64,000 nucleotides of DNA from Orobanche coerulescens (lineage: Eukaryota > Streptophyta > Magnoliopsida > Lamiales > Orobanchaceae). The position numbers and the translations under genes were made by a program. The notes under the pieces are model-generated. The model saw only the letters and a list, made by a program, of their open reading frames with translations, had not been told where the DNA came from and searched no databases. The stretch is taken from the NCBI GenBank assembly GCA_033398695.1, contig CM065814.1, positions 102,612,501 to 102,676,500 on the forward strand, read 5' to 3'. Positions 1 to 10,651 of the stretch are shown here, piece by piece. Each line of letters starts with the position of its first letter. The first letter of the stretch is position 1.

Positions 1-3000
1 GAAATCTTGTTTGAAGGATGGAAACCAGGAAGCTCAGGAAAGTTGATCAAGGCGATGAAAGCTGTCAAATTGTTGAAACAGGGCTGTACCGGATACTGGT
101 GCTATACAATGAAGAAAGAAGATGAAATTGTGGAACTTTCATCCATTCCTGTTGTGAACGAATTTTCAGATGTATTTCCTAACGAGTTACCTGGACTACC
201 TCCACAACGGGATGTAGAATTCACCATTGAGCTGGAACCCGGAGCTACACCAATTTCTAAAGCGCCGTATCGTATGGCACCTACTGAGATGTACGAACTG
301 AAAAAGCAGCTGGAGGAGTTACTGGACAAAGACTATATCCAGCCAAGCGTTTCACCCTGGGGAGCGCCAGTTCTTTTTGTCCGAAAGAAGGATGGATCGC
401 TTCGACTGTGTATTGACTATCGAGAGCTGAACAAAATGACGATTAAGAACAAGTATCCGTTGCCACGGATTGATGATTTGTTTGATCAGTTGCAAGGAGC
501 AACAGTATTTTCAAAAATCGATCTGAGATCAGGATATCATCAACTGAGTATTAAGGAATCTGATGTTCCGAAATCAGCATTCAGAACTCGCTACGGACAC
601 TATGAGTTTGTAGTGATTCCGTTTGGTCTCACTAATGCACCTGCTGTATTCATGCAATTGATGAACCGAGTGTTCATCGAATATTTGGATAAATTTGTGG
701 TCGTGTTCATTGATGACATTCTGGTGTATTCTAAGAGCGAGCATGCACAACATTTGCGGATTGTATTAGAACTTTTGAGAAGCGAACAATTGTACGCCAA
801 ACTTTCTAAGTGTGAATTCTGGCTAAAGGAAGTAATGTTCCTCGACCATGTGGTATCAGCTAAAGGAGTCCGAGTATATCCTCAGAAGATCGAAGCAGTT
901 ATGGATTGGAAGCCTCCAAATAACGTGAAAGAAGTCCGGAGTTTCTTAGGACTTGCTGGATATTATCGTCGGTTCGTGGAAGGGTTTTCCAAAATTTCCC
1001 GCCCACTTACTCGACTCCTGCAGAAAACTCAAAAGTTTGAGTGGAACGAGTTGTGCTAGAATAGCTTTGATGAATTGAAGAAGAGATTGGCGACAGCACC
1101 GATTTTAACACTTCTACAGGGAACTGGAGGATTTATAGTTTACAGTGATGCTTCGAACCAAGGATTCGGATGTGTATTGATGCAGAATGATAAGGTGATC
1201 GCTTATGCGTCACGCCAGCTGAAACCTTATGAAGTGAATTACCCAACGCATGACTTGGAGCTAGCAGCAGTAGTTTTTGCTTTGAAAATCTGGAGGCATT
1301 ACCCATGCAGGACTCACCGTCGGATCTTTACGGATCACAAGAGTCTCAAATACATCTTGATCGAGAAAGAGTTGAACATGCGGCAAAGAAGATGGTTAGA
1401 GCTGATTAAGGACTACGACTTGGAAATTTTGTATCATCCAGGCAAAGCGAATGTAGTGGCAGATGCACTTAGCCGCAAGCCTATTTCTATCCAGATGCTG
1501 GAGACTCTGACCTCCCAGCTCAGCATTCAACGAGAGATGATTCGAGAAGGAATTGAAGTGTGGTTACAAAGAGTCCAAGGACAACTGTGCGTGATGGAAA
1601 TAACTTCATCATTAACCGAAGAGATCAAATCTAAGCAGGCAGATGATCCTCTGATGATTCGGTTACGTGATGAAGTGATCAAGGGGAAGGCCCCCGGATT
1701 CGTAATTCATGATGATGGAGTTTTGAGATTTCAGAACCGACTCTGTGTTCCCGATGTCGATGTTCTGAAACAGACGATTATGAAGGAAGCTCACAGCTCG
1801 CCCTATTCTATCCACCGAGGCACCAGTAAGATGTACAAAGATTTGAAGCAGAATTTCTGGTGGGGCAACATGAAGAAAGATGTACCGGATTATGTTTCGA
1901 AATGCTTGACTTGTCAGCAGGTTAAGATCGAGCATCAACGACCTGCCGGGATGTTGAAGCCACTCCCGATTCCTGAATGGAAGTGGGAGGACATATCGAT
2001 GGACTTTATCACGAGTATGCCGAGAACCAAGACAGGAATGAACATGATTTGGGTGATAGTTGATCGTTTAACCAAATCAGCTCATTTTCTAGGCATAAGG
2101 ACACCTTGGGACCAGAGAGGTTGGCACGAGTATTTATTTCAGAGATAGTCCGATTGCATGATACGCCGAATACCATTATTTCTGACCGAGACGGTCGCTT
2201 TGTATCGCATTTTTGGAAAGCAGTTCATAAGGCCTTGGGAACCGAATTGAACTTCAGCACAACTTATCACCCGCAGACTGACGGACAATCCGAGAGGACC
2301 ATTCAAACGGTGGAAGACATACTAAGGGCCTGTGCCTTAGATTGGTCAAACGATTGGGAAGTTCATCTACCGTTGATTGAATTTACCTACAACAATAGTT
2401 GGCATGCTTCCATTAAGATGGCACCGTTTGATGCATTATACGAGAGGAGATGCAGATCGCCCCTATGTTGGGACGATTCATCAGACTTGATCGGGACAGA
2501 ACCAGAGTTGATCGTACAGACACGAGAGAAGATAGCCTTGATTCGTGAAAGGCTGTTGACCGCCCAGAGTCGACAGAAATCTTATGCAGACGTACGCCGT
2601 CGCCCATTGGAGTTCAGTACTGGAGACCACGTATTTTTAAAGGTTTCTCCTACTCGGGGAATCTTTCGTTTTGGAAGGAAAAGAAAGCTGAGTCCGAGAT
2701 ATATCGGACCATTCGATATCCTTAAGAGAGTTGGAGAGTTGGCATACAGATTGGCATTGCTGCCGTCGTTGAGCCATGTTCATAACGTGTTCCACGTATC
2801 CCAGTTACGGAGATATATACCGGATCCTAGTCATGTCATTAATTTCGGCGAGATCGAAGTCGCTCAAGATGGAACGTTTGAATAAAGACCAGTCAAGATA
2901 CTCGAGAGTCGAGTTAAGCAGTTGAGGAACAAACCAATCGTTTTGGTCAAAGTTCAGTGGTCACGCCACGGAGTGGAAGAAGCCACTTGGGAAACGGAAG

Positions 3001-3041
3001 ATAGCATGAAGTCCAGATATCCAGAGTTATTTTCGTCTTGA
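1..3041 (+). pseudogene. pol: Gy1 pol pseudogene (RT, RNase H, integrase, chromodomain)
   Basis: The translation begins in frame at base 1. RT motifs are clear ([19 protein letters not shown]; the YxDD-type box is FIDDILVYS near 710). RNase H starts near 1138 ([12 protein letters not shown]). The integrase zinc region HX3H..CX2C lies near 1790-1925 and the catalytic core follows from about 1990. The C-terminus ([16 protein letters not shown]) is chromodomain-like; in chromoviruses this directs integration to heterochromatin. Lesions: TAG stop at 1057-1059 between RT and RNase H; one base lost near 2098, so the frame changes inside integrase; TAA at 2883-2885 before the chromodomain. The natural stop is TGA at 3039-3041. 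It cannot encode a working polyprotein. Confidence 0.92.
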
Positions 3042-3059
3042 GTTTCGGGATGAAACTCC

Positions 3060-3076
3060 TTTTTAGTAGGAGAGTA
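3060..3076 (+). other. Gy1 polypurine tract
   Basis: A purine-rich stretch (TTTTAGTAGGAGAGTA) directly precedes the TG of the 3' LTR. In LTR retrotransposons this primes plus-strand DNA synthesis. It follows the short inverted repeat GTTTCGGGATGAAAC that ends the coding region, which the other gypsy elements here also have. Confidence 0.75.
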
Positions 3077-3224
3077 TGTAATATCTGGATTTATTATTGT
3101 GTATTTCATCTGTATTCGAACCCTGTATTATTCGGATTGGTGATCTTGATAATTGGAGTATGATGTTTCTCACATTGGTATCTTTGTACATACGTATATC
3201 GTCATGCATAAATTTCTCATGCGG

Positions 3225-3485
3225 ACTCGTGATAGCACACGCTAAGAATGTAGCTTAACGCGCGCTATCAGCTAGATCTAGCGCACGCTACGAATGTTGG
3301 ATTTGTGTGCGCTAAGCAGTCAATTATTGAGCTAGGCGGCTAGCACATGCGCCAGCCGAGACATGGGTCCGGATAAGATTCCCGCGGACGAACCTGGACA
3401 GATTTGGAGTCAACGCTTATTAGCGTGCGCCAAGGGATGTATAATAGCGTGCACTAATCAGCTATTATGCAGAAACTTTATATAA
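3225..3485 (+). promoter_or_regulatory. Gy1 LTR promoter: palindrome block and TATA box
   Basis: TATATAA at 3479-3485 is followed by AGGGAC, a good plant TATA context. In the 250 bases before it lie about seven copies of a 10-12 bp CG-rich palindrome or near-palindrome such as TAGCGCACGCTA and TAACGCGCGCTA. Position just upstream of the TATA box suggests binding sites for a transcription factor. No activity can be read from sequence alone. Confidence 0.6.
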
Positions 3486-3711
3486 GGGACATCACTCCAT
3501 TTTCTTGTCATTTCATTCGAGCATCCTTCGTTCTTGAGAGACCAGAGAACATTATATATTCCTTAAACACACTTAGAACACATCTACTTGATCATTGGAG
3601 ATTAAATGTCACTTGTGTTTGATCATTGGAGTGGAGAAACGTCTTGATTTGGCAAACAAGCAACCGGAGCCAGATTCTACTTGTTGTCTCGATGTTTTTC
3701 TTCATCTTAAG

Positions 3712-5111
3712 GTATGTTATACTACTTTCAACCTTGAATTCATGTTCTTAAGGATATGAGGATTATGCTATCAAGATATTAAGTTTCATTAGTGATTTAT
3801 CCAAACCACATCATGTTTAAGAGATTGAGATGATTATACTTTAAGTACCTTGGTTAAGAACATCATAATTTGAATCTTGTTATGATGAACAAGTAGAGGA
3901 AGTTTCTGACATTGGTAATCCAAATCTAGAAGGTGTCTTCATAGTAATCACGGACTTGACTTTGACATCATTATTGTTAGACGAATCTAAGAGATTGATC
4001 ATGGAAGGATTTATCTTGTAAAGATGGAGTGTTAATCAAACTACAAGATGGTAGTTTTGATTGGTAGAAAGGTATTGATATCGACCGTTAGGCCTTCCGA
4101 ATTACGCATGAGGAATTGTAATCGAAATGGAATATGGTTTTATGATGATATAGGTATTCTTGAATTTGAAGTTGTTTTTATCCATAAGATCATACATAAA
4201 CCGTATGAGCATGATATGCATGGAGATGACATGTATTAACACTGAAGATTTCATGAGTTTTATCACCATTAGATCAAGTCTGCTGCCCAGTAGTGAACTG
4301 CCATGCACGGTTAGCGCACGCTAAGCTATGTATATTAACGTGCGCTATCGGGCATAAGTTAACGTACACTACGTTTGATACGTAACGTACGTTATGTCAT
4401 CAGGCGAGTCAGTCGGCTGATCATAGAGGACTGTCAGTACATAGTTAGCGTACGCTAGACTTCGTTGTTTACATGCGCTAACGAGCAGGCTTAACGCACG
4501 TTACGTAGAATACGTAGCGTACGCTAAGTAGTTCAGGCATATTACATTTTATGAGCTTTCGGCCGTAAATCGGATTGTTAGACATTCGTACGACATGAGA
4601 TGAATTCTATATTATTTCTTATGTTAAGGTTCGAGCTTGCTACATGATTGATCGAAGGGGCGACCTTCGAGTGTTTCATTTTTCGTGGAAGTATTGTTCT
4701 TGTCTTCGAATCGAGGCAAGTACCTTAATTGTTTTATGTATTGATGTTATACATATTGTTGTACATGTATGTCGTTGTTGTATGTCCACCACGTGTTGGT
4801 CCGACGGGACCATCTTGGGATCTATGCTAGCGTGCGCTGCATCATTGGACGGGTTTTTCCACCACGTGTTGGTCCGACGGGATCATCTTGGGGTCTAGGA
4901 AGTGAACGCTGGGTCATTGGAATTACCATGTGTATGTTGTGAATATGAGTTGTGTATGTTATTTATGAGTTTCTCGTAGGAGAAGACTCGTTGTTATTTT
5001 TGTCATTTACGTTATTATTATTCTTCGTGAGATGTTGAATAATATGTTGTGGTACTTGTACTAGCATCGTTGTGCTAACCCCTTCAGGGGTGAACATTTG
5101 TTTATATTCAG
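3712..5111 (+). other. Gy1 LTR: candidate two-intron leader
   Basis: Proposed first intron 3712-4628: donor TTAAG|GTATGT and acceptor ATGTTAAG|GTTCGAG. Proposed exon 4629-4715 (87 nt). Proposed second intron 4716-5111: donor TCGAG|GCAAGTA, a GC-type site, with branch-like GTGCTAACCCC and acceptor TTATATTCAG|GATCC. The same signals recur at matching places in the other gypsy LTRs while the sequence between them does not, which is why I propose introns. There are no transcripts to confirm this. Confidence 0.5.
4786..4930 (+). repeat. Gy1 LTR tandem repeat, two 73-bp units
   Basis: Two units begin CCACCACGTGTTGGTCCGAC, at 4786 and 4859. They lie inside the proposed second leader intron. Gy7 has the counterpart, and Gy3 and Gy4 have related units with the shared words GGTCCGACGGGGCCTC. 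Confidence 0.85.
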
Positions 5112-5437
5112 GATCCAGGAGAACAAGAAAACAACCACTGGAGCTGCATGACGACGAGGGTGCAGAGTGATGTTCCGGTCGGGTTTATTATCTGTTGTTG
5201 GTTATTTAATAAGTACTCGAGTACGTCGTAATTTGTGATGTTTGGATTTCAGTGATGTATTAATAATCTCCATTTGGACATTCGTACTTTCAGTATTGGT
5301 CAGAACCGTTGTACCTTATTTCCGTTATTTTCATCCGTTGGTATCGGTTAATGTCTTTTTAGTTCTCCAGCCTTGTAAATTCTTATGTAAAGGATTTACG
5401 GCGCTGTAATATTCCTGAATATATTGGGGGTGTTACA

Positions 5438-5627
5438 AGATCGATATCGCTGAGGAGATTACCTTTGAGGAGCGTCCCTTTAAGATCTTGGAGCACCGTG
5501 AGAAGCGACTGAGGCATAGGACCATTCCATTGCTCAAGGTGCAATGGTCGAGATATGGTGTCGATGAGGCAACTTGGTAAACCGAGGATAACATGCGTGC
5601 TAGGTACCCCGAGTTGTTTGTTTCTTA
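5438..5627 (+). pseudogene. pol: Gy2 pol 3' end (chromodomain), interrupted by Gy1
   Basis: Directly after the Gy1 LTR the frame reads IDIAEEITFEERP, then LLKVQWSRYGVDEATW and ARYPELFVS with a TAA stop, which is the end of a chromovirus pol. A TAA stop follows the conserved TW, where this family has E. The rest of Gy2 pol should lie beyond the missing left end of Gy1. Gy1 therefore inserted into Gy2 and is younger than it. Confidence 0.88.
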
Positions 5628-6010
5628 AGTTCCACATTTTTCCTTTTTTCGGTATTTTTTTTTTGTATTTTTCATTTTTTGTGACTCGCTTGTAACCATA
5701 TTGATATTTTGAGAACATTTAATACTAGACTTTTTGTCATCCGAGCTTGTTTCGGACTCGTTTTACTCAATTCCACGTTTAATGTCATTTTCGTTGCTAT
5801 TTAGTTCGATTCTCGTAATCGTTGTTCGGAACCGCCGTTTCGGGGTTGCCGTAAATCCATTTTATGTCATTATGGATGTCATGAGCTTTTTGGTGTTTCG
5901 ATCGTGTATTATGTATTTCGGATGTCTTGGGCCATTTTGTGTTTTTCCTAACTTTTGGGGCATTTGTTTTCAAACCCATCTTCCTCAACTATGATTCATC
6001 ATGTTCGTAA
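5628..6010 (+). repeat. Gy2 LTR fragment, decayed
   Basis: This stretch follows the Gy2 stop codon. It resembles the first 430 bases of the Gy4 LTR (shared words CGCTTGTAACCA, GTTCGATTCTCGTAA and GGCCATTTTGT). The purine tract and the LTR start are missing: only CTTAAGTTCC remains before a T-rich run. The right end breaks off near 6010 into the pol remnant of Gy3. Only the upstream part of the LTR survives. I see no gene in it. Confidence 0.65.
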
Positions 6011-6014
6011 GTGT

Positions 6015-6165
6015 ATTTGTTGCTTAGACTCGTGTGTCGGATCCGAGTCATACTGTCGAATATGGTGAGATTGTTGTAGCCGGGAATGTTACTTATGTAG
6101 AGAAGGCGCGTTCGAGTTACCCCAAACTTTTTATTCCTCAAGTTTCGGGACGAAACTTCTTTTAA
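6015..6165 (+). pseudogene. pol: Gy3 pol remnant with internal deletion
   Basis: A short frame reads SDPSHTVEYGEIVVAGNVTY, the linker after integrase, then jumps to SSYPKLFIPQ, the polyprotein end. The chromodomain core between them is deleted near 6107. The usual stop after the terminal proline reads CAA, so the frame runs on into the conserved inverted repeat GTTTCGGGACGAAAC. Everything upstream of about 6015 has been lost, so only this remnant and the 3' LTR mark the element. Confidence 0.75.
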
Positions 6166-6494
6166 GGAGGGTAGAATGTAATACCCGAGATTTCTGTTTC
6201 TGGTTACTTTGAATTATTTGTCGGTTGTGCCGGTTATTTTGTTTCGTTGATGACTATTTGGGATTTTCCCTATGTTGTGTATGGTATGATGTACCACGTT
6301 GTGGTGTTCGTCAGGTACGACTTGTTGTTGTGTAACTCGTGCAGATCATGTGTATGCATGTGTGCCATGACATATTGTATTCCATTGTCGTTTTGTCTCT
6401 TTGAGGACGTTGTGAGCTCTTGTTGTCGTTCCCTTTCGAGTTGGTTATGTTCTGGGTGCTTTCGGAGTCGTGTCGAGCTCGATGTTAGCCTTTG

Positions 6495-6719
6495 ATCTTA
6501 GCACACGAGCAGGCCACACAAGCAGATGCTCATGCGTGATGCTCGTGCGCAACCAATGCTCGGCAGTGAACTCACAGGGATGCACGAGCAGGACACACGA
6601 GTAGCTGCTCCTGCGCGGTGCTCGTGCGTGATGATAGAAGTTGGGCAGTGTCCTAGCGCACGACCAAACGCACGATCATTTGGTCGTGCGTGATGGTCGT
6701 GCGTCCCTGATGTATATAA
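6495..6719 (+). promoter_or_regulatory. Gy3 LTR promoter: GCACGAGCA-type repeats and TATA box
   Basis: Before the TATATAA at 6713-6719 lie many short words on both strands around GCACGAGCA, GCTCGTGCGTGAT and GGTCGTGCGT. Unlike the other LTRs these are inverted repeats rather than perfect palindromes, but they fill the same place and are rich in paired CpGs. Confidence 0.55.
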
Positions 6720-6895
6720 GGGGACAGTCGCATTTTCAGGCCATTTTTCTTCTCTTTTCTTACTCTTCCGACGAGGGCACGTGAGAGGGATGTTTTTGAG
6801 GCGATTTCTTCTTCCAATCATCTCAACTATCATCTTCCTTGAGTTCTTGGTTTATATTAACAACACCAACACTTGTTCTTCGTCTCCGATCCGAG

Positions 6896-7742
6896 GTAAA
6901 CTCTTAGAATCCTATTTTTTTGGGGAAATTGGGGGTTTTTGAGTATTTGTCCGATTTGCTTCATGTTGTCAATTAATTCATGTTGTATATGATTAATCCT
7001 TGTGTATCCCTTATTTTTCCTACGAGTTCATGGTAAGTTTCGTGGTATTTGTAAAATCGAGAGGGTTCGGTTGCGACCAACACTTATTGTTGTTTTTGTA
7101 CAAAATTACATGAATCGTAGATGGGTTTTCAGGTGTAATCCGTTTTTGTATTCGTGTAGAATTGGTTGTGATTATATTCTTCGAATCGTTAGGTTCGGGG
7201 TTGTCGGTTCCTAGCAAGCGTAGTTGATTTCCCATTCATTTCGTCATCAATTTCTCAAGGCAAGTATTCTTGTGAAACCCTTATGCTTAACATGAAATGG
7301 TAATGTATAATATGTGTGTGATTTTGCTCACTCCAGGAGGGTCCGACGGGGCCTCGGAGGAATCTGTGATTTCGCTCCTGATTCACGAGCTTGTTTGGAT
7401 AGCCAGTCTGGGAGGGTCCATAGAGGCCTCAGATGGGACCAGTGGTTTCGCCCCGGTCCTAGGCGAGTCATGTGTGTGATTTATAACTATGGCCAGTCCG
7501 GGAGGGTCCTTAGAGGCTTCGGATGGGACCAGTGGTTTCGCCCCGGTCCTACGCAATTTTTGACTGTGATTATTGACTGTTTGTTTTCCGGGAAAAGACA
7601 TGTCTTGATTTGATTTTGAAACGATTTGATGCATGTACTATGAAATGTGTAAGCGAATGGTTTGCCTTGATTACATGTACTAGCGTAATTGCTAACCCCT
7701 TTGGGGACCCGCTTTTCGGGAAATTCGTGTCATAAATTTCAG
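6896..7742 (+). other. Gy3 LTR: candidate two-intron leader
   Basis: First intron 6896-7192: donor TCCGAG|GTAAAC, acceptor AATCGTTAG|GTTCGG. Exon 7193-7259 (67 nt). Second intron 7260-7742: GC donor CTCAAG|GCAAGTA, branch-like TTGCTAACCCC, acceptor AAATTTCAG|GTTGC. This was found by comparison with the other LTRs and has not been shown by transcripts. Confidence 0.5.
7329..7556 (+). repeat. Gy3 LTR tandem repeats, three units
   Basis: Units start at about 7329, 7402 and 7492. The last two are close copies of GCCAGTCTGGGAGGGTCC and on through GGTTTCGCCCCGGTCCTA; the first is diverged. They lie in the proposed second intron. Reading frames here are a by-product of the repeat. Confidence 0.8.
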
Positions 7743-8122
7743 GTTGCATTCACCCGGTCGAGCGGGCATTGTAGTAGTACGAGGATGCTGTCCAGGGCTG
7801 TTGACGTGTGCAAATGAGTCCTTTATTTTAGTTGCCCATTTTAAACGTTTGTTTTCAAACTTGTAAACTGATAGATAGTACTCGCAGGTACTTAGGCATT
7901 TTAATTTGGAAGATGGATTGTATATTGAATTTTATTTGTGATTTTCGGTGATGTCTGGTTTACCAGTTGTACCAGGCGTTTTATTTAATTTTTGTTTTGC
8001 TGATGTGTGTTTTCTCGCTAACCGAGATGGTTAGACGAGTGGTATTAATTATTTAGCCTGGTGGGTCCCACGTAGGGGTCCACGGGGCTTTAATATACCC
8101 TCAATATCTTGGGGGTGTTACA

Positions 8123-9614
8123 CTGTCAAAGTACCAGATGTCATTCTCTTTGATATCCTGTAAGCAGAGAATTTAAGTAGATTTAGGTCCCTTTGATTGT
8201 TGGGTCCTTGTACATTAGTGCCTTTTTGCATGACAACAATTGGTTTGCTGTAGTTTACTTTTCGTCCATTCTTGTGATGTCTACGTGGGGCAGGCACGTC
8301 GTCGCCGCAACCTTGGCTAGTATGCATGAAAAATCTAGGGTTATTATTATTCCAGTACGATTTCCGTCTAGGAGGTGGAGCCATTTTCTTTGGCCTTACA
8401 GCTTGCCTCCTGGGTCTCTAGTTGGATTCCCAGAGGTGCTGCTGATATTACACGGTGACCTGCTTTCTCGATGGATTACGGGAATCCTATATCCAATATC
8501 TAGACGCACTGTACTGTTGGAAGTACTGTTGTGCAAGCCTTTGATATTTGGATACAGTCTTCTTTCTGAATGGCTGTTGGCGCTTTTGATATGCTCGGGG
8601 AGCATGCTGTTGATTACGCGATACAGGCCTTTGAGGCTGAGGGTTCCACTGTCGATGATATGACTTTGGTGGCAGAATTGCAGCCTTTGCTATACGCGGG
8701 GAAGCTGTCACATTTACTAGACTCGGGGTCTCGTCAGGTACAGGAATGGGTTCCACACCCCTCACGAACACCGTACTAGTTTTCCCTTTGTTGGAGAATG
8801 AGTTATATCCTAAGCCACTTTTATCATGAGCATGTTTCCCGGTGCTTAGAATTTCTTCCATCCGTTTAGAGTATTTCTCGAATGATTTCGAGATGGTCTC
8901 TATTCCCCTTCTCGTTTTTTGAAATATTTTACTTTGGCTTCGAGCAAAGCATAATCATTTGTCATGCTTTCATTATGAGACTTAGTCTCATTTAGATCCT
9001 TAGCAAGTTGATGATTGCTTTCCATCAGTTTTTAAAATGTGACCTTGCTGTTTTCGCAATCAATAGGCATATTTTCGTAGTTATTTTTCTGCAAGTCATT
9101 TTCTTCTTTCAGCTCTAAGTTCAAAATTCGAGCTGTATGTTTTCTCGTTTCAAAGTCTCATGGGCCTTTTGAATGTTTTTTTAATTCATTCATCATGTTT
9201 TCAAAGGTATGAGATGCATTTATAGGAGTAGTTGATGTTGATCTTACCTCATCATCGTTGTCTTCATCGTCCTGTATTTCTTTGGCCATAAATATCATAT
9301 AGGCTTTATCTTCGATCTCATCGTTGGAGGAGTCACTGTCAGTGACAGCCTAAAGGCACTTCTCAGACTTGGTTGATGCGGGCGAGGCTTCTGATTCACC
9401 AATCAGGGCCTTGAGCTTTTTTTTCCACACACGCCTTCTTTCGTCCTTTTCTTGTTGCTCGGCTTCCGGCAACTTTTGCACTTTCGGTGCGGACACTTAT
9501 TTGCATAGTGTCCAGGTTTCCTACAGTTGTAGCACAAGTTAGAATCACCAGAAGAGGGAGATTCAGAACTTACTTTGTGAAAAGGCTTGGGCCTGAATGG
9601 AGTATTTCCAGACT
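8123..9614 (-). pseudogene. gag: Co1 gag, C-terminal part
   Basis: On the minus strand from 9614, the frame continues the gag that stops at 19032. It carries a CCHC zinc knuckle CYNCRKPGHYANKC near 9513-9554, a basic stretch, then degraded charged sequence with coiled-coil character, the signature DKSGLGYNSFSNKGKT near 8800-8860 that in this family follows the coiled coil, and a basic region near 8300-8400. Stops and frameshifts break it many times. It ends at the Gy3 LTR shortly before the protease would begin. Gag forms the virus-like particle and binds RNA. Confidence 0.82.
9610..9614. repeat. Target-site duplication AGACT (left copy; right copy 19027-19031)
   Basis: AGACT stands directly left of the Gy4 5' LTR and again directly right of its 3' LTR. 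Five bases is the usual size for gypsy integrases. Dropping Gy4 and one copy rejoins the Co1 gag frame. Confidence 0.95.
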
Positions 9615-10125
9615 TGTAATATTCGTACCTTTCTATTTTTGGCACAAGTCTATTTTAACGGCTCGCTTGTAACCATTTCGATGTTTTGAATCTATTTTGT
9701 TCTTGGTGTTTTTTCATTTGGACGAGTTTCAGAGGTGTTTTTACGAAATTTTGCCTTATGTCATGTTTTTGTCGCATGTATGTTCGATTCTCGTAAACGC
9801 GTTCGATTTCGTTGTTTCTTTGTTTCCATGAGTCCGTATGTTGAGTTATTCATGTTGTGAGTTTCGGTTTGATAATCCTACGTTGTATCGTGATTTTCGG
9901 ACGTTTGGGCCGTTTTGTAATTTCCTATAAGTTTAGGGAATTTTATCTCCTTTGTCGTATTTCGAATCTCCCGGAAGTCGGAATCGTATTTTCTTTCAGC
10001 ACTTAGCTTCGTCATCGCGAATACTTTGTATGTATATTCTAGAATCTATCTTTGGTTGCGTTTCGACTTCGTATTTTCCTGAGCAACGAACTGCATTCAG
10101 CAGTGTTGAACTGCTGCGTGAATAA

Positions 10126-10470
10126 CGTACATTATTCATGCTTTCTTGCGTGTGCTATCGGTATGCGTATAACGTACATTAAACCTTAGTGTTAACGTAC
10201 GTTATGGTCCTCAACATTTTGGTCAGTGGGTTCTGCCAAGTTTCTGCCGAGTCCTTGCGTACGTTAACTCATGGCTATTACGCACGTAAGCTTCCTTATA
10301 GCGTACGCTAACTGTCTGATGTAGCGTATGCTATCGGCCTCAGCAAACTCGGCAGATTGTTCTGCCGAGCCCTTATGTACGCTAACTCTTGAGTGTTATG
10401 TACGTAAGAGGCATTACGTACGTTAACCTCACCATGTTAATGTATGTAACGAGCAGTCAGGTATATAATA
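10126..10470 (+). promoter_or_regulatory. Gy4 5' LTR promoter: 12 palindromes and TATA box
   Basis: About 12 copies of a CG-rich palindrome occur in 330 bases, among them TAACGTACGTTA, TAGCGTACGCTA, TTACGTACGTTA and versions with one CpG changed to TpG or CpA. TATATAATA at 10462-10470 follows directly. The 3' LTR repeats the arrangement (17350-17698). Confidence 0.65.
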
Positions 10471-10651
10471 CCTGAGCAGGTTCCAGTCGCGTCATTTCTT
10501 CCTTTCTTCCTTCCTTGTCCGCGGTGTGTTCTTCCAGGCGATTTCGAGCGATTCTTCAAGATAAATCTGTGGGGTCCGTGATAGATTGTTTGTGGTTCTC
10601 CCAACGAAGTTTATCATCATCGTAATCATTTTAATCCATCCGAAATCCGAG

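Larger units (their letters stand above)
1..5437 (+). mobile_element. Gy1: Ty3/gypsy element, 3' part, cut by window start
   Basis: The window opens inside the polyprotein of a gypsy-type LTR retrotransposon, between protease and reverse transcriptase. Reverse transcriptase, RNase H, integrase and a chromodomain-like end follow in order, then a purine tract and a 2361 bp 3' LTR ending in TGTTACA. The bases just outside are AGATC, the expected 5-bp target copy, but its partner lies left of the window. Both flanks are chromovirus-like: the sequence to the right is the pol end of another element, Gy2. Gene order and the chromodomain-like tail place Gy1 near the Tekay/Del lineage. Gy7, on the other strand, belongs to the same family: the RT, integrase and LTR sequences of the two read alike. 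Confidence 0.93.
3077..5437 (+). repeat. Gy1 3' LTR (2361 bp)
   Basis: It starts TGTAATATCTGG right after the purine tract and ends GGGGGTGTTACA. Inside, in order: a first block of CG-rich palindromes (about 3230-3475), a TATA box at 3479-3485, a splice-like donor at 3711/3712, a second palindrome block (about 4310-4530), a second donor of the GC type at 4715/4716, two 73-bp direct repeats (4786-4930), a branch-site hairpin near 5072-5092, an acceptor at 5111 and the palindrome GTACTCGAGTAC (5213-5224). The same order recurs in Gy7. Confidence 0.92.
6177..8122 (+). repeat. Gy3 3' LTR (1946 bp)
   Basis: It begins TGTAATACCCGAG after the purine tract TTTTAAGGAGGGTAGAA and ends GGGGGTGTTACA. 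The following bases, CTGTC, are the target-site position, where Co1 sequence begins. It carries a CG-rich repeat block, a TATA box (6713-6719), both proposed introns, tandem repeats at 7329-7556, the branch-site hairpin GCTAACCCCTTTGGGG and the terminal GGTGGGTCCCACG motif shared with the other gypsy LTRs. Confidence 0.9.

Noticed and set aside
5072..5092. CCCC-GGGG hairpin as a terminator
   Set aside because: No T-run logic applies in plant nuclear genes, and the adjoining CTAAC and CAG acceptor fit a splice branch site better.
7297..7634. ORFs rich in Gly and Trp or Pro
   Set aside because: They are the translation of the Gy3 LTR tandem repeat; the reverse-strand frame is equally repetitive.
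8193..8663. 156-residue plus-strand ORF
   Set aside because: Complement of Co1 gag; composition and frame fit a shadow of the minus-strand gene.
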